26,220 bases of DNA from Amphimedon queenslandica (Eukaryota; Porifera; Demospongiae; Haplosclerida; Niphatidae), in assembly GCF_000090795.2 (NCBI RefSeq), contig NW_003546271.1, positions 154,103 through 180,322 on the forward strand. The letters run 5' to 3'. Below, one piece after another: positions 8,003-17,028 of this stretch. The translations under genes and the position numbers were made by a program. The notes beneath the pieces were generated by a model. That model worked only from the letters and a program-made list of their open reading frames with translations. It searched no databases and was not told the origin of the DNA. How positions within the stretch are numbered: the stretch's first letter is position 1; each line of letters begins with the position of its first letter.

Positions 8003-9310
8003 GCCAGCCAATAAATTTCTATGAAGATAATAGTGCAGAAGAAATGGCATTTCCATGTCTATTTCCAAATGAAGTCAATGGCCTTCATAGAGTAAGAGAT
8101 CCGCCAATATCACTTACTGATTGTATTCAATCACGTTTACTTAATGCTGACAATCGCTGGTCTAATAATATTTCATATTTACTATTGTCAGCAAATTTAC
8201 TTGAAAAGATGAGGTTACGTGATTCTGTATCAATTGCAATGCGAATTAAATCATTATTATTATTGGATAGCACAGGGCGTATCACTACTGGTGAATTATT
8301 ACATGTAGATTTAAGTTAAAAGCCGGAGCTTTCAGAAAATTTATATGCATTTAAGCGTAATATATGGGGGATGGGTTCCTCAGCATACTGGAATAAGCAA
8401 AGCTTGATTTGTTTGCCATGTTTAGAACGCTGTGTCCACTTAATTTCTTATCACATTAAGTGCAGACGATATGAATTGGTTTGATTTAATGTGTATACTT
8501 GCTAAATGTGATGGAAAGCACCTTAGTGATGATGAAGTAAAAGAGCTGTCTACCTCAGAGCATAGAAGGTTACTAAGTACCTATCCAGTGATAGTAACAC
8601 ATCATTTCTTTCATCGCTTTCAAGCTTCTATGAATCATATATTAAATGGTGCTAGTAAGCCTATAGGTGAAATAAAAGACTACTTTTGGAGAGTTGAGTT
8701 TCAACAAAGAGGCTCACCTCATATGCATAGTCTATTATGGGTAGAAATGCACCAGATATTAAGACAGTAGAAGGTAGAAGGAAAGCTCCGGGTTTCATTG
8801 ATACATATGTTAGTTGTCACATACCAAAAGATGGCGAAGATGATGATTTAAAAGGTTTAGCATTGCAATTACAAAAGCGTAATCATACACAAATGTGTAG
8901 AAAAAATGGACGTAATTGCTGTACTTTGATTACCCAAAAAAACGAAGTGACACAACTTGTCTGAAAAGAAATGCTGACGTTGGAAACAAAGCACGTTTCT
9001 ACATACTGAAATGTGAAGTAGGTGCTGAGATGATAAATCCATACAATTCTGACCTACTGAAAGCATGGAGAGCTAACATGGACATTCAAGTAGTAGGATA
9101 TGTCTATGGAGCAGCAAAATATGTATGATATTATATATGTGTAAAGACAAGCCAGAACAGATTAAACAACAGATAGCAAGAAAGTTAGATAAACTGCCAG
9201 TAAATTGTACCCAGAGACAAAAACTTTTAAAAATAGGAAACACTTTAATAAGTCACTGGATACTGGTGCTCAAGAGGCAGTATTTTATACTACTAGCTTA
9301 CATTTAAGAG
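8003..9310 (+). pseudogene. Helitron Rep (Helitron-like N) domain, broken
   Basis: This is the rolling-circle nickase of the element. Segments in order are AFPCLFPNEVNGLH, DPPISLTDCIQSRLLNADNR (8044-8319), MNWFDLMCILAKCDGKHL and THHFFHRFQASMNHIL (8471-8770), the HUH motif SPHMHSLLW with the metal-binding HMH at 8720-8728, then KAPGFIDTYVSCHIPKDGE (8737-8964) and the Tyr-containing region VYGAAKYV near 9105. Breaks include a TAA at 8317-8319, a probable single-A deletion at about 8745 just after the HUH motif, and a shift at about 9120 across the expected Tyr motif. The HMH box itself is intact. The protein cannot be made whole. Confidence 0.85.
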
Positions 9311-9850
9311 GCCCTAGTCCATTGTATGTATTCATAAATACAAATAGACCAAAAAAAGAGGAAGACTATTTGAGTCAAAATAGAGAGCTAAGAGCTATGA
9401 GTACTAGAGATGATGATGTCTTCAATCCTGGTCCATTAGAGAGATATCAATCTCGTCCTGATGGAGAACCATTTGACAGTATCAGTCTTGCACGCTTTTC
9501 TGTATGGTTCAACGTTGCTGATAAAAGTTTTGAGCCAACAACTTCCCGTGTCCAACCTAGATATAAACTAAAGAATGGTCTAGGAAAGATATGTCTAAAA
9601 TGAAAGCAAGCATGCTTGAGGTTACCTACATTAACACAAGAGTCTCATGGTGATAGTTACTATTATCAGTTAATCTTTCTTTATCTCCCATGGAGAAATG
9701 AGACTCTTGATATAATTTGAAATCATGGCTCTGCTCGAGCAATATTTGTAGCAAATAAGAATCAATTACAAGTATTAAGTACAAAACAAAACTCCTCTTT
9801 TGCTGATGAAGTACAAAGAGCGACAGAGCAATTTCGTGTATTAAATGAAT
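9205..9850 (+). pseudogene. Helitron central region after Rep
   Basis: The frame 9205-9603 reads LDTGAQEAVFYTTSLHLRG, VFINTNRPKKEEDYL, DGEPFDSISLARFSVWFNV and QPRYKLKNGLGKI, which match the stretch between Rep and helicase in animal Helitrons. The frame stops at 9601-9603, but the sense resumes with SYYYQLIFLYLPWRNE-like coding (about 9640-9705) and FADEVQRATEQFRVLNE (about 9800-9850). A TGA at 9718-9720 and small frame changes break it. Role in transposition is unknown. Confidence 0.7.
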
Positions 9851-9861
9851 GTGGCAATGCT

Positions 9862-11609
9862 GTGTACGCTCCTGTTGCTCCTAGTACTTCGCAAGTAAAT
9901 TTAGAAAATAATCATGAAGGTGATGGTCATGATCCAATATATGACAATGAATTATATCTTGATAATGTAGCTGCATTACTAGTTAATGATAATAATGATC
10001 ATCAAAATCTATGCGGTCAAAATATAGAACAAAATATTGGTGACGCATTGACTCTAGACTCTATCTCAAGGTGTTGCTTTTCAGACTCAGATTTTGAAGC
10101 AAGGATAGCGAGTCTCAATGATTCCCAGAGAGTCCTTTATGAGAAGGTCCTTGAGTATTCAAGAGCAGTATATGTTTTTTAAATGAGGATCAGGGAGTCA
10201 ATGCCCAGCCCTTTTCACATGTTTATAACAGGTGGTGCTGGGACTGGTAAAAGCCATGTAATATATGCCATCAAAGAGCATTTAGAAAGAGCTCAATTGG
10301 TGCTGCAAATGCTTGCGTTTTAATGGCACCAAATGGTGTTGCAGCCTTTAATATTGGCTATTCACCGGGCTCTCAATCTTCCTGTAGAGCATGGAAACTC
10401 CACTACCTATAGAAAGCTTGGAGCTGAGAGATTAAAGAAGCTAAGACAATCCTGGAAATATATCAACACCATAATAATAGATGAGATAAGTATGGTCTCA
10501 TACTTAACAATATCCTTCATTGGCAAGTGGCTAACTGAAATTAAAGGAACCGATGACACTGAAGTTCTCTTTGGAAGACTGAATGTCATTGCAGTAGGTG
10601 TCTTCTTTCAGTTGCCACCAGTGAGGGATAAATTTGTATTTCAAGATGGCAGAGGCTGTAATCCAGGCTCAACACACTTGTGGAGGGATGAGTTCAAAGT
10701 AATAGAACTAACTCAGAATATGAGACAAAGACAAGACACAGAATATTCAGAAATTCTCAACCGTGTGAGAATTGGTTCTCAGACAAAGTCTAACATAAGT
10801 GTACTCCGATCGAGTTTGACAAGTGGTATCAGGGATCCCATTGATGTCAGTCAACCTCCATTTGTTGATGCATTATGCCTATTGCCTTTAAAAGAACAAG
10901 TAGAAGATTATAATGACAGTAGATTGAAAGATTTATCACACTTTACTAAAATATATGATTTTGATGCAGAGCATTCAATAGTAGAGTCAACAACACTAAT
11001 CCCTGGTGTAGTATCACACGAAGAAGTCCCAGATTCGCTCATACCTTCCAGTGATAAAGAATGTGCTGGCTCATCACGTAAAGTGAAGTTAGCTATTGGA
11101 GCACAGGTTATGTTACGATGTAACATTATATGTGAAGAAAGATTAGTAAATGGAGCTAGAGAAATAATTGTGGGTTTCTCTTGGCCAAATGGAGCTGATG
11201 ATCGAGCAAGAAAGGGGATTCACCACAAAAAGAATATGTAAAATTTTATGACCCACGTGTAGGTCTTGTGAGCCGTGTCACAATTGATGATTCATTAGAA
11301 CAAGAAGCTGTCCCAATAGAACCAGTCGCAGCCAAGTTCTATGGCAAGCAAGGAGTAACATTACGGCGTACACAGTTGCCACTACTATCTTGGTGGGCAG
11401 CTACTATACATAAGGTTCAGGGTCTATCCCTTGATGCTGCTGTAATCGATCTAGGTCCTAAAATGTTTGAAGATGGAATAGCATACATTGCCTTAAGTAG
11501 AGTAAGAACACTCCAAGGAGTTGCTGTACTAGGACTAGTTGAAAAGAAAATGGCATCATCAACAGTAGCAAATGATGAAATGGATAGACTAAGGAAACAT
11601 AGATTATAA
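9862..11609 (+). pseudogene. Helitron PIF1-type helicase domain, broken
   Basis: A 5'-3' DNA helicase of the PIF1/RecD-like SF1B group, the second enzyme of the Helitron polyprotein. It begins with a linker (9862-10182, ending LNDSQRVLYEKVLEYS), then Walker A GGAGTGKS at 10231-10254, Walker B IIIDEISM at 10471-10494, VGVFFQLPPV (10594 on), ELTQNMRQRQDTEYSEIL, AIGAQVMLRCNI, WAATIHKVQGLSLD and ALSRVRTLQG (about 11490) with the motif VI Arg, ending with TAA at 11607-11609. In motif III the usual Asp of VGDFFQLPPV is Val (codon 10600-10602), which should hurt ATP hydrolysis. Frames change near 10182, 10310 and 11240. Confidence 0.9.
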
Positions 11610-11635
11610 ATGATGTGTCTTCTGGGATAGTCAAG

Positions 11636-11698
11636 GGATAATACTATAATACAAATTGAAACTACAAAAGTGTTGTGGTCTATATTATAGTATTTTCC
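11636..11698. repeat. Inverted repeat just after the Helitron helicase
   Basis: GGATAATACTATAATA (11636-11651) pairs with the inverted 11683-11698 at 15 of 16 bases across a 31-bp loop. It begins 26 bp after the helicase stop. Helitrons end with a hairpin, but that hairpin normally has a short loop and lies just before CTRR, which is not seen here. It may serve as a terminator-like or recognition structure, or be chance in AT-rich DNA. Confidence 0.5.
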
Positions 11699-11830
11699 AT
11701 AAAAATCTTGAATCTATTCATAATAATGGAATGGACATTGGAGATGGATGGTGGGCCCAGAAGCAAAATCTCACTCTTTCTTTTAGTATTAAGTGAAGAT
11801 ACAATTATAATAGAACATAAAACATGTAGC

Positions 11831-11853
11831 AATACATGTACAGTACATGTATT
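11831..11853. repeat. Perfect 23-nt palindrome next to a minisatellite
   Basis: Two 11-base arms (AATACATGTAC and its exact reverse complement) surround a single A at 11842. It lies directly before the 35-bp tandem array. Such a hairpin would suit a Helitron 3' end, but the following bases (ACTCTTT) are not CTRR, so that link is only a suggestion. Confidence 0.6.
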
Positions 11854-11986
11854 ACTCTTTGGAGTGATGATAAGATGAATGTAATCATGCTCTTCGGAGT
11901 GATGATACAATCAATATAATTACGCTCTTCGGAGTGATGATAATATAAATATAATCAAGCTCTTCAGAGTCATTATAAAAATAACA
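11847..11986 (+). repeat. 35-bp minisatellite, four units, palindromic core
   Basis: The CTCTT of each unit falls at 11855, 11890, 11925 and 11960, exactly 35 bp apart. Each unit holds the short palindrome-like core GCTCTTCGGAGT followed by GATGATA and an AT-rich spacer with TATAAT. The first and last units are the most diverged. The array lies between the Helitron coding end and unrelated sequence and may belong to its 3' non-coding part. Confidence 0.8.
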
Positions 11987-12059
11987 TTGTATGATTATAT
12001 TTGTTTGTTTGTATTTGTGTTGTCTAAACGTGCATTTATAAATTCATCATTAACAAGGG

Positions 12060-12079
12060 TAATAATAATAATAATAATT
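12060..12079 (+). repeat. (TAA)n microsatellite
   Basis: A short run of TAA units leading into ATTAATTATT. Simple repeat, no further signal. Confidence 0.8.
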
Positions 12080-12287
12080 AATTATTGCTAGGAATTATAT
12101 ATAAATGTGAGCGATACACATACGGTGGTGAAAGCAATCATAGGAATTTTTTTTAAATTATACGCCTATTATTATTCAGATTTATGAGTCAGCTGATAAT
12201 AGATTTTAAAACTAGATCAGATCAGGTGGCGTGAGAGCTTAGTGCAGCAAGAGAGCTCAGCTCAGAGTTATAGCAGTTACTAAAGAA

Positions 12288-12421
12288 ATGGGTAAGATCC
12301 AAATATGCATAACTTTATATCTATTTTTCTCTTGCAGAATCATGGCAACCAACAAGTTAGATTTGGACAATACTAACTGGTCATCTAGGACCTCATCCTC
12401 AGACCCGCATTGATAATTCAG
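12288..12421 (+). other. Possible 5' exon pair with a 46-bp intron
   Basis: GGTAAG (intron from 12292) and a strong acceptor, CTATTTTTCTCTTGCAG, ending at 12337 define a 46-bp intron of the same size class as those in the 14-17 kb gene. The following exon starts AATCATGGCAACC, with an ATG at 12342 opening a 23-codon frame (MATNKLDLDNTN...) that ends in TGA, and a possible donor CAG|GTGAAT at 12421. The upstream sequence contains no other coding signal. It could be the start of an old host or element gene, or chance splice-like sequence. Confidence 0.25.
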
Positions 12422-12589
12422 GTGAATCTTTTTCCATTTCGCTGGACTTGGAAACAAGTATGTATCTTGCACGGACAATTATGCATAGGCTCTAGACATA
12501 AATAGTCCTTGGTTTGCTAGCTACTGGGTTCAGTTGTACCCATTGTCATAGCACCATGCTCAAAGTTCACTAATAACTTCATGACACCC

Positions 12590-12630
12590 CACACACACAC
12601 ACATACACACACACATGTACACACACATGT
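12590..12630 (+). repeat. (CA)n microsatellite
   Basis: Interrupted ACACAC run broken by ACATAC and ACATGT units. Simple repeat. Confidence 0.9.
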
Positions 12631-12741
12631 AAGCACTGCCTGCATCATGTGATGATAGGTTATTTTTTTCCTTAAAACATGTGAGCACCTCATTAAACCA
12701 GTCGTCCTCAAATTCTTCGGTTTGGCTAGCTGGAGCCAAAC

Positions 12742-12780
12742 TGAGATACATAACCTGTTATGTTGAGATACATAACCTGT
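12742..12780 (+). repeat. 22-bp tandem duplication
   Basis: TGAGATACATAACCTGT occurs at 12742 and again at 12764, separated by TATGT. Just upstream, GTTTGGCT and AGCCAAAC form an 8-bp inverted repeat around AGCTGG. No coding context. Confidence 0.8.
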
Positions 12781-12987
12781 CTGATAATGCTATGTCTTAT
12801 GCATATAATGTATATTATAGAAAAACAAATGACAAGGTCTCAGGCTGCAAATCTTGAAGATAGGTTAGTGAAATTTACTGGCTTACAAAGTGAGGTTTCA
12901 TATTTGTTTTGTACATATGCTATAGTTGCATGTGCATGTTTGAAATTGATTGCTCTCTCTTCTTTGTAACACCATTGTTTTAATGAT

Positions 12988-13130
12988 CTGGGGGCGTAGC
13001 CCCCAGGTCGTCCTATAATTGATTTCACCGTCGCGCTATCTATATATATATTTACTTATTTGTATGTCCACACATACGTTTCTTCTATACACATTGTATT
13101 GTAGAAATAACAAGCCTTAGCAACCACCCG
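12988..13130 (+). repeat. Dispersed repeat R2, copy B, with perfect G/C hairpin
   Basis: Second copy of the repeat at 5553-5713, same orientation. Its opening 19 bases, CTGGGGGCGTAGCCCCCAG, form a perfect 8-bp stem with a GTA loop, which stands out in this AT-rich region. The rest matches copy A through CCGTCGCGCTATCTATATAT, TGTCCACACATAC, TTCTATACACATTGTATTG and AGCAACCACCCG. The hairpin may be a structural end of a non-autonomous element. Confidence 0.8.
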
Positions 13131-13440
13131 CAAAATTACGTAAGTGGGTGTGGTCACGGCAAACAAAAATGGCAGTGTGCTCATGGGACAAAGTTATGAG
13201 CTTTCAAACAGTGAAAGAACATAGAGATACTGTCTAAAGTCTTTTCTGGAAGCATTAGATGGTAGAGAGAACCTTCATAAGTCGTAATAAGAACCCAGCT
13301 GTACTTGCAAGGGGGTGAAAACAATTATAGGAATATTTTTACACAGTTGCGCTTGTTTGTAGTAATACCACACCCTAGGGTGTGGCTAATGTCTGCATTA
13401 TGGGGCTTTTTTAATTGCCAGCAAGCTGTAGAGGATCAAG
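13131..13440. other. Mostly non-coding stretch with one small broken frame
   Basis: An ATG at 13169 in the context AAAATGGCAGTG opens a 22-codon frame (MAVCSWDKVMSFQTVKEHRD...) ending in TAA. I cannot assign it. A perfect 18-bp palindrome, CCACACCCTAGGGTGTGG, lies at 13368-13385, and GGGTGTGGT at 13146. GGTGAAAACAATTATAGGAA near 13315 resembles a stretch at 12127. Confidence 0.4.
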
Positions 13441-13561
13441 AAAGTGTCCACAATACATAATGGGGAGTTGTATTTAACCAAGGGGTTTGCTGATACAGTG
13501 CCCCATAGTATTTTGTGCAGGACCAGCAGGAAATGTCCCTATTGTTGCGATGTCCTTATCT

Positions 13562-13592
13562 CAGGGGGTCCGCATTTTGAGGTTCCACTGTA
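13562..13592 (+). mobile_element. Possible right terminal repeat of a pogo/Tc1-like element
   Basis: The string GGTCCGCATTTTGAGGTTCCACTGTA ends with the reverse complement of TACAGTGGAACCTC, a terminal sequence common in pogo/Tigger-type transposons that insert at TA. No matching left terminus was found upstream within the window, so if real it is a solo end. Called from memory of the terminal motif. Confidence 0.3.
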
Positions 13593-13752
13593 CTTTCTCT
13601 GCTGTCAGTGTTTCTGTTTAGAAAATAACTCCTTTCTTCTGTTTTTAATTATAACAGCTCTTGGCTCAGGTCCTAATGAGTCCCACTGTCAAATAAAGCC
13701 ATTGCCAAAAGTAGGTTTTCTTCAGTTCATTTTTTCATCCTTTTTGTCCTAA

Positions 13753-14468
13753 GCAGCACGAACCAGTAATGTTGCTAAAAGTAGTCAGGCTTCCAGGAAA
13801 CTCTCTCTAGGCAAAGGTGATAATTTAAGTGTAGGAATTTTGTCCTAAATTCTTCAGTCCTGAGATATAGTAGCTCAAAAATGGCCATGTCCAGATATGC
13901 TTGGACACGGAAAAGAAATCATATACTTCCACATATTAAGAAATGAAAATGCTTAGCAAAACAAAGGGAGCTCTGTTTTTACTATTCATTTCTAATTATA
14001 AATGTAACATTTTGCTTTGTTTTACTAGGAGAACTTATCAGCATCATATAAAACCTGTTTTTGCTGTGTAGGTTTACTAAAGAAATGAAGTTGAACCATG
14101 GAACTTTCGTCACAAAGTTGAAGACTTTGACGCCGCCATTTTACATTGACATATTAGCGTGGTTACAATATTTTTAATTTTTTGCGAATTATAAGAGTGT
14201 ATTGTAAGATTAATTTCATTTAATTGCCTTTGCCCTCATAAATAGATCTTTGAAGCTAAGATATGGTGTCAACAAATTGACAATCTTGTAACAAAAGTGT
14301 GGACTTACCTGTTGATCGTAGCAAAAGATTTTCAACTGTCCCTTTGTGGTCATTGCATTATGTGCATTGCAGTTGTGTGATTATAGTGTCTTCTGTCACT
14401 ATTGACAGTGCTTGTACTAATATATTAAGAGCTACTAAAGCTAATGATGTTTCCTTTTGTCTCTATAG
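13753..14468. other. Non-coding stretch
   Basis: AT-rich sequence with no convincing gene. A polypyrimidine-AG acceptor-like site (TTTGTTTTACTAG) occurs near 14029, and GACGCCGCCATTTTA near 14130. These may belong to 5' parts of the broken gene downstream, but no exon could be read. Confidence 0.45.
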
Positions 14469-14715
14469 CAAACAAGTTCCTCTACCAGTGGTATGCAGCA
14501 CACAATCATTTCAGCTACAGCTATGGTCAGCCAACTGAATAAGCAACTGGGAGGAGTATCGCTATTAAGGTCATTGGACATTTGAAGATGAATGGAGCAC
14601 AATTAACTACAAATGCGAAACAAGGCAACAGGCGGAAAATATTGAGTCAATCCACATTAATGGATGTGCTTACGTCTGACATTGTTAATCCTGAGGAAGC
14701 AATGGAGGCCTTAAG

Positions 14716-14820
14716 GTAAGGAATTGAGTGTACATAGCAGCTTTGGAGATGCCTGAGTGCAGAGTAGAAGTACGTGTAGTAGCATGAGGAGAGTATCAGT
14801 GTTAATATTAATTTCTTCAG
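14716..14820 (+). other. Intron (105 bp) in the 14-17 kb gene
   Basis: Donor GTAAGG and acceptor TTAATTTCTTCAG. Splicing joins ...EAL-R across phase 2 (AG|A) and continues LSNSTK before a stop. The join keeps the frame, which supports the intron even though the exon is damaged. Confidence 0.55.
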
Positions 14821-15561
14821 ACTGAGCAACAGTACAAAGTAAAGAGAAAGAGCTAGTACAGCTAAGAAATAGCCAATCCACAAAAAATTAGGGAAAGATT
14901 TAGATAAAGTTTGTAAGTGCCAGCAAAGGCATCAATCAGCCACATTAATGGAGTCAGCTAAGGAAGCTTTAATGTTTGCTGGCTCATACCATCTTGACAT
15001 AACATAAGTTTCATTTGAGACACAGCATTTGCAATATGATCCATTTATATATAACTATTTACCTACCCATCCATCATCATCTTCCTCTTTCTCTACAATG
15101 TCAACACCAGTTTTTTGTCAACTTCCTTTTCATTTTCTGCTCTAACACCTGAAATGGAATCAGCATCATCATCTCAAGCCTCTAGTCAACAATCAAGCAA
15201 CTGGCTTGATTCACCTTCATCTGTACAACAAATTCTCTATCTCCTGGTTTCCTATTGCATTTCAGATGATTTCTATAACGAACTATCTATGATCCAAAAG
15301 TCTCTTCCCCAATTGTATACAGTAAAAAATGTCAGAAAAAGTCTTTCATCAAGTGTTGATATTCAAAAGCTGCCTCAAGCATTTTATGTTCCATTTCACA
15401 ATTACCTGCAGTTGTCACTATCTCAATTGATGGACAGTGGGCATCTTATACAGTCACCTGTCAAAGTAAAAATATTTGGTGACGGAGCACCATTTTACTG
15501 TTCATCTTCATTTCTACTCTTATCATTGTCATTTCCTTTGCTTGACCTGAATTCGTCATCG

Positions 15562-15602
15562 GTATGAAACATCATCATCCTTATTCTTTTTAATTACTGT
15601 AG
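15562..15602 (+). other. Intron (41 bp) in the 14-17 kb gene
   Basis: Donor GTATGA and acceptor TTTTTAATTACTGTAG. Protein-like sequence before it (LLSLSFPLLDLNSSS) and after it (GTHTLVVIKGKE) belongs to the same family, but the join is out of frame by one base, which I attribute to later decay. Confidence 0.6.
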
Positions 15603-15893
15603 GCACACACACTCTAGTAGTTATAAAGGGAAAAGAAATATGATGTCATAAGGAATAGATTTGCACCTGTCATTCATGAAATCAGTGAAATGGTTGGGAA
15701 ACCTCATATAATAATTCAGAAAATCCCTTATAGCCTTAAGTTTATTTTTGGAGAAGACTATAATGTTAGAAGTAATCTCACATAATACCATAACAATATT
15801 ATAAATGCTTTAGTTTTTGCTAGTGCTTCTGGGAATGAATGCCGCTCATTCAAATTAATTATGCTTATACTGCACCATTAAAAAGGACAAAAG

Positions 15894-15951
15894 GTTAATT
15901 ATTCCATTGCCAATTATTTATGTACAGCGATGTAACTTACTTTGTTTACAG
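15894..15951 (+). other. Intron (58 bp) in the 14-17 kb gene
   Basis: Donor GTTAAT (weak) and acceptor TTACTTTGTTTACAG. The joined codons read KKDKR|FDTTVPQKSM without a frame change. Confidence 0.6.
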
Positions 15952-16812
15952 ATTTGATACAACTGTTCCACAGAAGAGTATGAGAAAAAGGAAGCTTGAT
16001 TAATGGCTTCAATAAAGTCTTGTGCTAAGTCTCAGGCTATGGGCATACTTTGAGAACCTTTGTTTGAAACAGAGCTAGAAAATGTTTCTAACATAACATA
16101 AAATTATATGCACATAATCATAATATAACTGACTTTTACAGGTTTAATTGATGAGTTACATTTGGTGTTAAGAATTTCAGACATATTGATTAGAAATCTA
16201 TTAGGCTTGAAGAATATGACATGAACTTGACTTGAAGAACATGACTACAAAGATTAGCCTAGACATGTCGACATCATAAGTAATTCAATTCGATCGTGTC
16301 GATTAACATTTTATGTGAAAACCATTAAATTTAAGACGGGACTTGCATTAGCTTTATATTAAAGGTATAGAAGTCTGACACAAAGAAGAAGTTGGATTGG
16401 ACATCATTACGTGGCAGTGACCAGAAAAAGTTCTTAATTGAACTACCACCAAAACTGGTCTATGTATTTCCTAAAGAACTTGGTCAGCATTGAAAAAACA
16501 CTGGCTGGTTAGCATTGTTTATATCATGACTTATATTTAGAAGCCTGAAACATACATGTAGGATTTCAATGTGATTTATGAGATGATTGGCATCTCAAAT
16601 TCAACTAATGATGAAATTCATACAGTACAAAGCGAAGTAAAATTAAACCATCATATCATCTATTTACATTAAAAGGCCTAACACTGGATACAAGACGTCC
16701 TATAATTTCCATATGATGGTTACAGCAAGTGTCCTATACATGCACGTTATGTGATATCACATACCTCAATTAATGAAATGCCATGCTGGTATGAAACAAT
16801 TTAGCGGTCAAA

Positions 16813-16855
16813 GTACGTATGTTCTCTACTAACATCCACTTAAGTCACTATATAG
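16813..16855 (+). other. Intron (43 bp) with TACTAAC branch site
   Basis: Donor GTACGT, a perfect TACTAAC branch-point sequence at about 16827-16833, and acceptor CACTATATAG. Splicing joins ...FSGQ to VEKNND with a split codon (A|GG) and no frame change. This is the best-supported intron in the window. Confidence 0.7.
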
Positions 16856-17028
16856 GGGTTGAGAAGAATAACGATTGCACTAGGAAGCATTTCTTCTCTA
16901 GCAATCAGCAAGATGCTGCCAGAGACATTTTATTAACAGACTGTCGTGTGAAAGAACTGCAACATGGCAAAAGAGAGAAGAGGAAATATGAAAAGAAAGA
17001 CATGTCGTACTGGGAACTTGGTATCTGA

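Larger units (their letters stand above)
6300..11609 (+). mobile_element. Decayed autonomous Helitron (RepHel coding region)
   Basis: Over about 5.3 kb, forward frames give the domain order of one Helitron polyprotein: basic repeat-rich N-terminus (about 6327-7014), DUF6570-like zinc region (7016-7600), Ser/Thr-rich linker (7620-7995), Helitron-like N/Rep domain with an HMH motif (8003-9310), a further conserved region (9313-9850) and a PIF1-type helicase (about 9990-11609). Helitrons move by rolling circle: Rep nicks one strand and the helicase unwinds it. Scattered stops and single-base indels inactivate this copy, but most segments are well conserved, so it is not very old. The left limit is uncertain. 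The right end should have a hairpin and CTRR; several inverted repeats follow the stop, but no unambiguous CTRR end was found. Confidence 0.85.
14469..17028 (+). pseudogene. Spliced, broken gene of an unnamed transposase-like family
   Basis: About 2.5 kb of coding remnants joined by short GT-AG introns. Exons in order: 14469-14715 (MNGAQLTTNAKQGNRRKIL, SDIVNPEEAMEAL); remnants at 14821-15110 (YDPFIYNYLPTHPSS); about 15115-15561 (SVDIQKLPQAF, VKVKIFGDGAPFYC); 15603-15780 (GTHTLVVIKGKE, FAPVIHEISEMVGKPHI, FIFGEDY); about 15835-15893 (GMNAAHSN, CLYCTIKKDKR); 15952-16085 (FDTTVPQKSMRKRKL); 16141-16210 (GLIDELHLVLRISDILIRNLL); 16380-16500 (WTSLRGSDQKKFLIELPPKL); about 16690-16812 (YMHV, MKQFSGQ); 16856-17028 (VEKNNDCTRKHF, DAARDILL, KREKRKYEKKDMSYW). 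Frameshifts and stops break it. Asp in GDGA, Asp in GEDY, a CxxC and Glu in DELH could be an RNase-H-fold DDE set. I recall relatives in sponges and cnidarians but no family name. Confidence 0.65.

Noticed and set aside
11636..11853. Helitron 3' terminus with hairpin and CTRR
   Set aside because: Three foldable structures are present but none is followed by a clear CTRR-T junction, so no end was called.
12517..12751. Minus-strand frames with CVCVCVCV-type runs
   Set aside because: They are translations of the CA microsatellite.
13562..13580. GGGTCCGCA also occurs here, like the ends of the large transposon
   Set aside because: Similarity stops after about 10 bases; the following bases differ and fit a different terminal motif, so I do not treat it as a related end.
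14647..14883. Minus-strand membrane-like frame
   Set aside because: It overlaps the plus-strand exon and a GT-AG intron of the broken gene; its hydrophobicity comes from the opposite strand.
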